Made by a program: the position numbers and the translations under genes
The notes under the pieces: model-generated
Databases searched by the model: none
Seen by the model: the letters and a program-made list of their open reading frames with translations, nothing else
Told to the model about the DNA's origin: nothing
NCBI GenBank assembly: GCA_035948135.1
Contig: DASZJL010000097.1
Coordinates: 1 to 10,104 of the forward strand
Direction: 5' to 3'
DNA length: 10,104 bases
Origin: CADDZP01 sp035948135
Lineage (GTDB): Bacteria > Actinomycetota > Acidimicrobiia > Acidimicrobiales > AC-14
Part shown: in pieces, positions 4,794-10,104 of the stretch
Position numbering within the stretch: position 1 is the first letter of the stretch
Layout: each line of letters starts with the position of its first letter

Positions 4794-7700
4794 CTACACG
4801 CGGGAGATGGCGACCCGGACGGGCTCGCCGTCGATCTCGGCCGCATAGCCGTCGCCGACGGACCCGGTCTCCAGCTTCACGGCCAGGACCTCCCCCGCGA
4901 TCCAGTCGCGGTGGGCCCGGAGAGCAGCTTCGGCCCGCGGCGCGGCGGCCACGTCGATCGTGATCTCGACCCGGTCGGTGATCGCCAGGCCGGCGTCCTT
5001 GCGTACCTGATTGAGGGCCCGCACCAGCTCCCGGGCCGTGCCTTCGACCCGCAGCGCCTCGTCGACGTCGAGGTCGAGGGCGACGGCCCACACGCCCTCG
5101 CTCGCCACTTCGAAGTCGGCGTGCTGGTCGGCCCGGAACTCGAGATCGTCAGCGGTGAGTCGCTCGCCGGCAACCTCCACCGAGCCCTGTGTCTCGAGAG
5201 TTGCCTTGAGGGCGGAACCGTCGGCCTCCGCTAGCGCCTGCTTGATCTCGTTGACACGCGGACCGAGTCGCGGCCCGAGGGTGCGGAAGTTCGGAACCGC
5301 GCTCCATGACACGAGGTCTGCGAGGCTCTCCACGTCCTGCAGTTCCTTGACGTTGAGCTCGTCGCGGATCTGTTCACGGACCTCGTCGCCGAGCTCGACG
5401 TCGGGCGGGTGCAGGAGCAGGGCCCGCTTCAGAGGCTGGCGGGTACGGACCTTGGCATTGGTGCGCGCCGCGCGCCCGAGGCCCACGAGCTGGCGGGCCG
5501 CGGCCATCTCGACGGTCAGGCGCTCGTCGGGCGCCCCGGCGCCCTGCGGCCAGTCAGAGGCGTGCACCGACAGCTCGCCGGTGAGCCGTACATACACGTC
5601 GTCAGCGATGTACGGCGTGAACGGGGCGAGCAGCTGCGAGGTGGCCACGAGGCAGCGGTAGAGGGTGGCGTACGCGGCGGCGTCGTCCGCGTCCCAGAAG
5701 CGCGAGCGAGAGCGGCGCACGTACCAGTTGGAGAGATCGTCGACGAACCTGGCTGTCTCGGTGGCCGCAGTCAGGGCGTCGAAGTCGTCGAGGGCGGCGG
5801 TTGAAGCCAGGATCGTCTCGTCCAGGCGGGTGAGGACCCAACGGTCGAGCACGTGTGTGGCGGCCGGGTGCTCGGCGCCCGGTGCCCACCCTTCGATGTC
5901 GGCGTAGGTCGCGAAGAACGAGAAGACGTTCCAGAACGTCAGCAGGGTCTTGCGGGTGGCCTCGCGGATCCCTTCCTCGTAGACCCGGCGGCTCGACCAC
6001 GGGGAGCCGGCCGAGAAGAAGTACCACCGCAGGGCGTCGGCGCCCAGGGACTCGAAGACGTCCCAGGGATCGATGACGTTGCCGCGGGACTTCGACATCT
6101 TCTGGCCGTCCTGGTCGACGATCAGACCGAGGCAGACGACGTTGCGGTACGGGGTGCTCCCGAACACGAGAGTGTTGACGGCCAGCAGCGAGTAGAACCA
6201 GCCCCGCGTCTGATCGATGGCCTCGCAGATGAAGTCGGCCGGGAAGTCCTCGGGCTCCTCCCGCTCACCCATGAAGTGGTGCTGGGCTGTCGGCATCGAT
6301 CCCGAGTCGAACCACGCGTCGATGACGGGTGTCACGCGCCGGGCCTCCGCGCTGCACCCGTCGGTCGGGCACGCGAGCACGATCTCGTCGACGTAGGGCC
6401 GGTGCAGGTCGAGGTCGCTGAGGTCGCGCCCGGCCCGGGCGCTCAGCTGGGCGACCGAGCTCACGCAGCTGTCGTGGCCGTCGGCGCAGCGCCAGATCGG
6501 GAGCGGCGTACCCCAGTAGCGGTCGCGGGAGAGGGCCCAGTCGATGTTGTTCTCGAGCCAGTCGCCGAAGCGCCCGTGCTTGATGTACTCGGGGTGCCAG
6601 CCGATGCGCTCGTTCTCGCGGAGCAGGTCGGCCCGGCGTTCGGCGGTGCGGACGAACCACGACGTCTTGGCCCAATAGATGAGTGGCGTGCCGCACCGCC
6701 AGCAGTGCGGATAGGAGTGAAGGTACGGCTCCTCGCGCACGAGCAGCCCGCGGCTGCGCAAGTCCTCGACGATCCCGGCGTCGGCTTCCTTGACGAAGCG
6801 GCCCTGCCACGGCGCCACGTCCGCGCTGAAGGCGCCGTCGGGTCCGACCGGGTTGAGGACTGGGAGGCCCTCCTTCTGGGCGACCTCCATGTCGTCGGCG
6901 CCGAAGGCGGGCGCCAGGTGAACGATGCCGCTGCCCTCTTCGGTGCTGACGAAGTCAGCGCCCACGACTCGTTGGCCACGGTCGTCGATGGGCAGGAAGT
7001 CGAATGGGCGGTGATACCGAAGCCCGATCAGGTCGGCCCCCGTCATCCGCTCGACGACGTCGGCGCCCTCGGGGGCGCGGGCGGCGGCCATCACCAGGTC
7101 GCGTCCGCTGTCAGAGCGCACGCGCACGTAGTCGATGTCGGGCCCGACCGCCGCGGCCACGTTGGAGATCAGCGTCCACGGCGTGGTCGTCCACACCAGG
7201 AGGTCGAAGTCGCGGTCGTCGACGGGGAAGCGGACGTACACCGACAGATCGGTGACGTCGCGGTAGGCGCCGGGTTGGCCCAGCTCGTGGGAGGACAGGG
7301 CGGTGCCGCACCGGGCGCAGTAGGGCGAGACCCGGAAGCCCTCGTAGAGCAGGTCGTTGTCCCAGAGCTGGCCGAGCAGCCACCAGACGGACTCGATGTA
7401 GGTGTTGTCGAGCGTCCAGTACGCGTCCTTGGTGTCGATCCAGACTGCGGCCCGCTCGGTGAGCGCCTCGAAGTCCGAGACATAGCGGCGCACCGACGCT
7501 CGGCAGCGCTCGTTGAAGGCGGCGATGCCGTAGGCCTCGATCTCGTGCTTGTTCGAGATCCCGAGTTCCTTCTCGACCTCGAGCTCGACGGGCAGGCCGT
7601 GGCAGTCCCAGCCACCCTTGCGGGGGACGTCGTGGCCGCGCATCGTCTGGTAGCGGATGAAGAGGTCCTTGAAGGCGCGGGGCCAGACGTGGTGCAGACC

Positions 7701-7907
7701 GGGGCGGGCGTTGGCGGTGGGCGGACCCTCATAGAAGACCCAGCGGGGGGCGCCGGCCCGCCCTTTCACGACCTGGCCGAGGACGTCCTGGGCCTGCCAG
7801 CGCGCCTGGACCCGGTGCTCCAGCCCGACCAGGTCGAGCTGCGAATCCACAGGTCCGAAAGGCACCTTGCCGCCTTCGGCGGCCGGTGCCCGAGGGCGCT
7901 CTTTCAT
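4794..7907 (-). CDS. ileS: Isoleucyl-tRNA synthetase, type-2-like
   Basis: A class Ia synthetase that charges tRNA-Ile in the cytoplasm and clears mischarged valine. The 1037 residues (from ATG 7907) contain: the HIGH region in GPPTANARPGLHHV (His72-His73); GGWDCHGLPVELEVEKELG; a CARC pair (Cys197, Cys200); the CP1 editing domain with WTTTPW (239-244) and GIVHLAPAFGADD; a second CWRC pair (Cys402, Cys405); WFDSG and QTRGWFYS; and KMSKS at 603-607. An anticodon-binding region and a C-terminal part ending VRVAISRV follow. The C-terminal zinc-binding cysteines of E. coli-type IleRS are absent, and PGLHHV instead of a plain HIGH loop fits the type-2 (eukaryote-like) group, known to be less sensitive to mupirocin. 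An in-frame GTG at 7934 is a real alternative start with leaderless promoter geometry. The frame stays open to 8231, but that extension crosses the divergent promoter and does not look like protein. Confidence 0.97.
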   Translation of the reverse strand: MKERPRAPAAEGGKVPFGPVDSQLDLVGLEHRVQARWQAQDVLGQVVKGRAGAPRWVFYEGPPTANARPGLHHVWPRAFKDLFIRYQTMRGHDVPRKGGWDCHGLPVELEVEKELGISNKHEIEAYGIAAFNERCRASVRRYVSDFEALTERAAVWIDTKDAYWTLDNTYIESVWWLLGQLWDNDLLYEGFRVSPYCARCGTALSSHELGQPGAYRDVTDLSVYVRFPVDDRDFDLLVWTTTPWTLISNVAAAVGPDIDYVRVRSDSGRDLVMAAARAPEGADVVERMTGADLIGLRYHRPFDFLPIDDRGQRVVGADFVSTEEGSGIVHLAPAFGADDMEVAQKEGLPVLNPVGPDGAFSADVAPWQGRFVKEADAGIVEDLRSRGLLVREEPYLHSYPHCWRCGTPLIYWAKTSWFVRTAERRADLLRENERIGWHPEYIKHGRFGDWLENNIDWALSRDRYWGTPLPIWRCADGHDSCVSSVAQLSARAGRDLSDLDLHRPYVDEIVLACPTDGCSAEARRVTPVIDAWFDSGSMPTAQHHFMGEREEPEDFPADFICEAIDQTRGWFYSLLAVNTLVFGSTPYRNVVCLGLIVDQDGQKMSKSRGNVIDPWDVFESLGADALRWYFFSAGSPWSSRRVYEEGIREATRKTLLTFWNVFSFFATYADIEGWAPGAEHPAATHVLDRWVLTRLDETILASTAALDDFDALTAATETARFVDDLSNWYVRRSRSRFWDADDAAAYATLYRCLVATSQLLAPFTPYIADDVYVRLTGELSVHASDWPQGAGAPDERLTVEMAAARQLVGLGRAARTNAKVRTRQPLKRALLLHPPDVELGDEVREQIRDELNVKELQDVESLADLVSWSAVPNFRTLGPRLGPRVNEIKQALAEADGSALKATLETQGSVEVAGERLTADDLEFRADQHADFEVASEGVWAVALDLDVDEALRVEGTARELVRALNQVRKDAGLAITDRVEITIDVAAAPRAEAALRAHRDWIAGEVLAVKLETGSVGDGYAAEIDGEPVRVAISRV
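7861..7890 (-). promoter_or_regulatory. Large hairpin inside the 5' end of the ileS message
   Basis: Read on the minus strand, GGCACC (7890-7885) pairs with GGTGCC (7866-7861), and inside it GCCGCC (7883-7878) pairs with GGCGGC (7874-7869) around a GAA loop; one base on one side and two on the other are unpaired. The 12 pairs begin 17 bases after the A of the ATG at 7907. Effects on translation initiation or early elongation are plausible but inferred. Confidence 0.45.
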
Positions 7908-7940
7908 TGGTTCGCTCGCCTTCGGCTCGCTCACGGGAAC

Positions 7941-7946
7941 AGGGTA
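7941..7946 (-). promoter_or_regulatory. Candidate -10 box of ileS, leaderless for GTG 7934
   Basis: On the minus strand TACCCT ends six bases before the GTG at 7934, the same geometry as the divIVA -10. A small dyad, CAGGG and CCCTG (7940-7944 and 7953-7957), overlaps it and could be an operator, though arms this short arise by chance. No -35 match is convincing. Confidence 0.35.
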
Positions 7947-7997
7947 TGGCACCCCTGAATTTGTGCGAGGGGAGTCGCCGAGATAGCGGAACCCGTG

Positions 7998-8006
7998 TGG
8001 TACAGT
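7998..8006 (+). promoter_or_regulatory. Candidate extended -10 promoter of the TraR/DksA-like gene
   Basis: TGG followed by TACAGT is an extended -10 (TGN-TANNNT). A start near 8013 would leave a leader of about 29 bases to ATG 8042. Together with the minus-strand box at 7941-7946 this makes 7908-8041 a compact divergent promoter region. Confidence 0.4.
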
Positions 8007-8041
8007 CCCGCACCCTTTAGCCCCAAAGCCGGGTGGCCCCC

Positions 8042-8731
8042 ATGCCCAGAGCGACGCGATCGACCGCAAAGAAGTCAGCACGCGGGACGGCGCGTACCGC
8101 CACTCGCAAAGCGACCACGAAGGCCACCAAGACGACGACACGCGGCACCAAAACCCGGGTGGCGACCGCCAAGACGGCCAAGACCAAGCGCACTGCGGCC
8201 GCCCCGCCTCCCAAGACAGCAGCCCGCACACGCAGTACCACCAAGGCGGTGAAGGCCACGAAGACCCCAGCCCGAGCGGCGAAGACGCCTACCAAGGCGC
8301 CGGCCAAGGCTCCGGCGAAGACAACGACGAAGGCGCCGGCCAAGCGCGTTCTCAAGCCGGAGGACAAGAAGTTCCTGGCCGAGCAGCGCGAGCTGCTGAT
8401 GACCGAGCGCGCCACCTACACCCAGCAGGCCGAGACCCTGAAGGCCGAAGCCGACCAGCTGGCCGAAGACATGGAGCCGGGCGACATCCAGTTCGACGAG
8501 GAGTCGGGCGAGGGCGGCACCATGAACGTCGAGCGCGAGCGCGACCTGGCGTTGAGCGCCCAGGCGCAGGCCGCGGTCGAAGAGATCGACAAGGCCCTGG
8601 CCAAGATCGCCGACGGCACCTACGGGTACTGCGAGCAGTGTGGCCAGCCCATTCCCAAGGCCCGCCTCAAGGCGCTGCCGTACGCCGCCCTTTGCGTCGC
8701 CTGTAAGAGTGGCGGCCTGTCGCGCCGGTAA
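8042..8731 (+). CDS. TraR/DksA family C4 zinc-finger protein with histone-H1-like N-terminal tail
   Basis: Members of the TraR/DksA family bind RNA polymerase through its secondary channel in proteobacteria; the actinobacterial forms are poorly characterised. From ATG 8042 the protein has 229 residues. Residues 1-102 are a Lys/Ala/Thr/Pro/Arg tail almost free of acidic or large hydrophobic residues, built of KAPAK- and KTPTK-like units. From VLKPEDKKF (residue 103) a predicted helical hairpin runs through EQRELLMTERATYTQQAETL and ERERDLALSAQAQAAVEEID, with an acidic turn (EDMEPGDIQFDEESGEGG) at its tip. I see no clear DxxDxA as in E. coli DksA. The zinc finger is CEQC-x17-CVAC (Cys197, 200, 218, 221), with the family's typical GTYGYCEQCGQPIPKARLKA sequence. 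A GTG at 8033 is an alternative start; GGGTGG (8031-8036) favours 8042. It lies between divergent ileS and lspA, a common actinobacterial order. Confidence 0.92.
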   Translation: MPRATRSTAKKSARGTARTATRKATTKATKTTTRGTKTRVATAKTAKTKRTAAAPPPKTAARTRSTTKAVKATKTPARAAKTPTKAPAKAPAKTTTKAPAKRVLKPEDKKFLAEQRELLMTERATYTQQAETLKAEADQLAEDMEPGDIQFDEESGEGGTMNVERERDLALSAQAQAAVEEIDKALAKIADGTYGYCEQCGQPIPKARLKALPYAALCVACKSGGLSRR

Positions 8732-8778
8732 ACGCGGCCGTCAAGCTGTCGCGTTGAGCGGCCACGCTTGGTTCGCGC

Positions 8779-9312
8779 ATGTCGAGTTTTCGCCGCTCAG
8801 CGCTTCGGCTCCGGAGGAGCCGACCGAAGCTGCTTGACGGCCGCGATACGAGGCGGCGCTACGCCCTCGTCGGGGGCGTAGCGGCTGCGGTCGTCGTCGC
8901 CGACCAGCTGAGCAAGTGGTGGGCCGTCGACCGCCTCTCGCGCGGGCCGATCCACATCGTGGGGTCTCTGCGCCTGGCTCTGACCCGCAACAGCGGTGGC
9001 GCCTTCGGCCTCGGGTCAGGCGTGGTGCCGGTGGTGGTCCTCGCCGTGATCGCGCTGGTGGTTGTGCTGTTCGTCGTCGGCCGGTCGATCGACCGTCCGA
9101 CGATCGCCGTCGCTCTGGGGCTCGTTCTCGGTGGCGCGCTCGGCAACCTGGCCGACCGCGTCTTCCGCGCCCCGGGGTTCGGGAGGGGGTCGGTGATCGA
9201 CTTCGTCGACCTCCGCTGGTGGCCGGTGTTCAACGTGGCCGACGCCGCCATCACCTGTGGGTGCGTGCTGCTCGTGCTTCTCAGCTTCGGCCGCCCGCGG
9301 GACGAGGCGTGA
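8779..9312 (+). CDS. lspA: Lipoprotein signal peptidase (signal peptidase II)
   Basis: An integral membrane aspartyl protease that removes the signal peptide from diacylglyceryl-modified prolipoproteins. From ATG 8779 there are 177 residues with four hydrophobic segments (about 29-50, 58-75, 82-101 and 106-124, with a last one at 152-169). Family motifs are complete: VVADQLSKWWA, TRNSGGAFGLGS, LGNLADRVFR with catalytic Asp126, and VIDFVDLRWW-PVFNVADAAI with catalytic Asp155. The start is uncertain. ATG 8779 is the only conventional start before the first membrane helix, but it has no ribosome binding site and its first 17 or so codons cover a hairpin. A GGAGGAG at 8813-8819 precedes an in-frame CTG at 8830 by ten bases. 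The gene ends in GTGA, overlapping the rluD-like start, so the two are coupled. Confidence 0.95.
   Translation: MSSFRRSALRLRRSRPKLLDGRDTRRRYALVGGVAAAVVVADQLSKWWAVDRLSRGPIHIVGSLRLALTRNSGGAFGLGSGVVPVVVLAVIALVVVLFVVGRSIDRPTIAVALGLVLGGALGNLADRVFRAPGFGRGSVIDFVDLRWWPVFNVADAAITCGCVLLVLLSFGRPRDEA
8802..8830 (+). other. Hairpin at the 5' end of lspA
   Basis: CGGCTCC (8806-8812) pairs with GGAGCCG (8816-8822) around GGA, and the flanks GCTTC and GAAGC (8802-8806, 8826-8830) could extend it. The stem contains the GGAGGAG sequence, so if that is the lspA ribosome binding site it would be masked when folded. Confidence 0.35.
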
Positions 9313-10104
9313 AGGAGACCGTGCCCCGGGCGCTCGACGGTGAGCGCGTTGATCGGGTCGTGGCGTTCCTGACAGGTCTTCCCCGCCGCGACGTCGCCGA
9401 CCTGGTCGCCGGGGGTCGCGTGCGGCTCGGAGGCGTCACCCTCGACACACGGTCCCGGCGGGTCGCCGAGGGTGACGTCGTCGAAGTGGACGTGCCGGTC
9501 GCGAGGGACGACAGCCCGGTAGCCGATCCCTCGGTCGACGTGCCCGTGACGTACGCCGACGAGCACGTGATCGTTGTCGACAAGCCGGCGGGCCTCGTCG
9601 TCCACTCTGGCGCCGGCCAGCGCGAGGGCACGCTCGTGAACGGTCTCCTGCATCGCTTTCCCGATCTGGTGTCGGTCGGCGAACCACAGCGCCCGGGCAT
9701 CGTCCACCGCCTCGACAAGGGCACCTCCGGCCTGATGGTGGTCGCCCGCACGCCGGAGGCGCTTGCCGACCTCACGGCCCAGCTCAAGCGCCGTGACGTG
9801 GAGCGGCGCTACCTCGCGTTGGTGCTGGGCGAGGTCGCCGAGGGGCAGGGCGTCGTCGACGCTCCCGTGGGCCGTTCCACCCGCCAGCCGACGCGTATGG
9901 CGGTCACGGCCCGGGGCCGGGCGGCGCGAACCCGCTACGAGGTCCTCGAGCGCTATACCGACCCGGTGCCCGCCACTCTCCTGGAGTGCCGGCTGGAGAC
10001 GGGCCGCACCCATCAGATCCGGGTGCACCTGGCGGCGATCGGCCACCCCGTGGCGGGGGACACCCGCTACGGTCGTGGCGACGCTCTGGCTATGAATCGC
10101 CCGT
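9309..10104 (+). CDS. rluD: RluA/RluD family 23S rRNA pseudouridine synthase (partial, 3' end outside window)
   Basis: It isomerises specific uridines, most likely in 23S rRNA, to pseudouridine. The visible 265 codons hold an N-terminal S4 RNA-binding domain (about residues 10-75: GERVDRVVAFLTGLPRRDVA, GGRVRLGGVTLD). The catalytic domain follows: VTYADEHVIVVDKPAGLVVH, GIVHRLDKGTSGLMVVAR with catalytic Asp136, RRYLALVLGEV, and ETGRTHQIRVHLAAIGHPV followed by GDTRYG. It runs off the window at 10104, so the last part of the domain is missing. The GTG at 9309 overlaps the lspA stop in GTGA. A second in-frame GTG at 9321 follows AAGGAG closely and is possible. The exact target site, and so the symbol, is inferred from similarity to RluD rather than RluA/RluC and is less sure than the family. 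The lspA-rluD pairing is common. Confidence 0.93.
   Translation, partial: MKETVPRALDGERVDRVVAFLTGLPRRDVADLVAGGRVRLGGVTLDTRSRRVAEGDVVEVDVPVARDDSPVADPSVDVPVTYADEHVIVVDKPAGLVVHSGAGQREGTLVNGLLHRFPDLVSVGEPQRPGIVHRLDKGTSGLMVVARTPEALADLTAQLKRRDVERRYLALVLGEVAEGQGVVDAPVGRSTRQPTRMAVTARGRAARTRYEVLERYTDPVPATLLECRLETGRTHQIRVHLAAIGHPVAGDTRYGRGDALAMNRP

Noticed and set aside
5853..7958. A 701-codon open frame on the plus strand opposite ileS
   Set aside because: It is the exact antisense of a complete, motif-rich synthetase. Its translation is the Val/Asp/Gly/Arg-rich composition expected from reading high-GC codons backwards, and it has no domain I recognise.
7908..8030. A T-box riboswitch before ileS
   Set aside because: Actinobacterial ileS genes can have T-boxes, so I looked. 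The minus-strand leader is too short, and the conserved UGGNACC anti-terminator/sequestrator bulge is not present; GGGTGC and GGTACC-like bits do not assemble into one.
7908..8231. An N-terminal extension of ileS up to 8231
   Set aside because: The added residues (Trp/Ser/Cys-rich) are the antisense of the zinc-finger protein's Lys-rich tail and cross a divergent promoter. Starts at 7907 or 7934 fit the family.
8859..10046. A 395-codon minus-strand open frame across lspA and rluD
   Set aside because: Both plus-strand genes have intact catalytic motifs through this stretch; the reverse reading is a composition artefact.

Overview
The window is high-GC DNA (roughly 70% by eye) carrying housekeeping genes from the downstream end of a division and cell-wall (dcw) cluster. 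The order ftsZ (3' end) - pgeF - yggS - sepF - yggT - divIVA is the classic actinobacterial/Gram-positive order. The type-2-like isoleucyl-tRNA synthetase (HIGH region read as PGLHHV), the TANNNT -10 boxes and the lysine/alanine-rich tails also fit an actinobacterium, possibly of the Acidimicrobiia. The class is inference from gene order and protein style, not from a database search.

Layout. 1-211: C-terminus of FtsZ, ending in the peptide that binds SepF. 276-893 and 881-1525: PgeF and the PLP-homeostasis protein YggS, overlapping by 13 bases. 1526-1643: a spacer with a strong hairpin, a candidate -10 box and a very good ribosome binding site. 1644-2457: SepF and YggT. 2516-3625: a DivIVA-domain coiled-coil protein that may be read from a leaderless message. 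3705-4652: an unrecognised protein with two membrane segments, a duplicated 49-residue helical domain and a 51-residue histone-H1-like tail. 4653-4793: a 141-base convergent junction holding three separate hairpins. 4794-7907 (minus strand): ileS. 7908-8041: divergent promoter region. 8042-8731: a TraR/DksA-type C4 zinc-finger protein behind a ~100-residue H1-like tail. 8779-9312: lipoprotein signal peptidase LspA. 9309 to the window end: an RluD-type pseudouridine synthase, overlapping lspA in GTGA and cut by the window edge.

How the genes fit together. FtsZ, SepF and DivIVA, with YggT, form a septum and polar-growth module: SepF tethers FtsZ to the membrane through the FtsZ tail seen at the start of the window, and DivIVA marks curved membrane or poles. 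PgeF and YggS are usual metabolic passengers of this cluster. ileS, the TraR/DksA-like gene, lspA and rluD form the usual second half of this actinobacterial neighbourhood.

The most interesting item is the protein at 3705-4652. It combines a membrane anchor, a repeated acidic domain and a DNA-binding-like tail, next to divIVA, and could link nucleoid to membrane. A second, unrelated protein 3.4 kb away (8042-8731) has the same kind of tail. At the RNA level, an identical 15-base palindrome sits at both ends of ileS, and at the 5' end it lies inside a larger hairpin only 17 bases after the start codon. No mobile element, CRISPR array, tRNA or rRNA was seen, and no gene-free stretch exceeds 300 bases.
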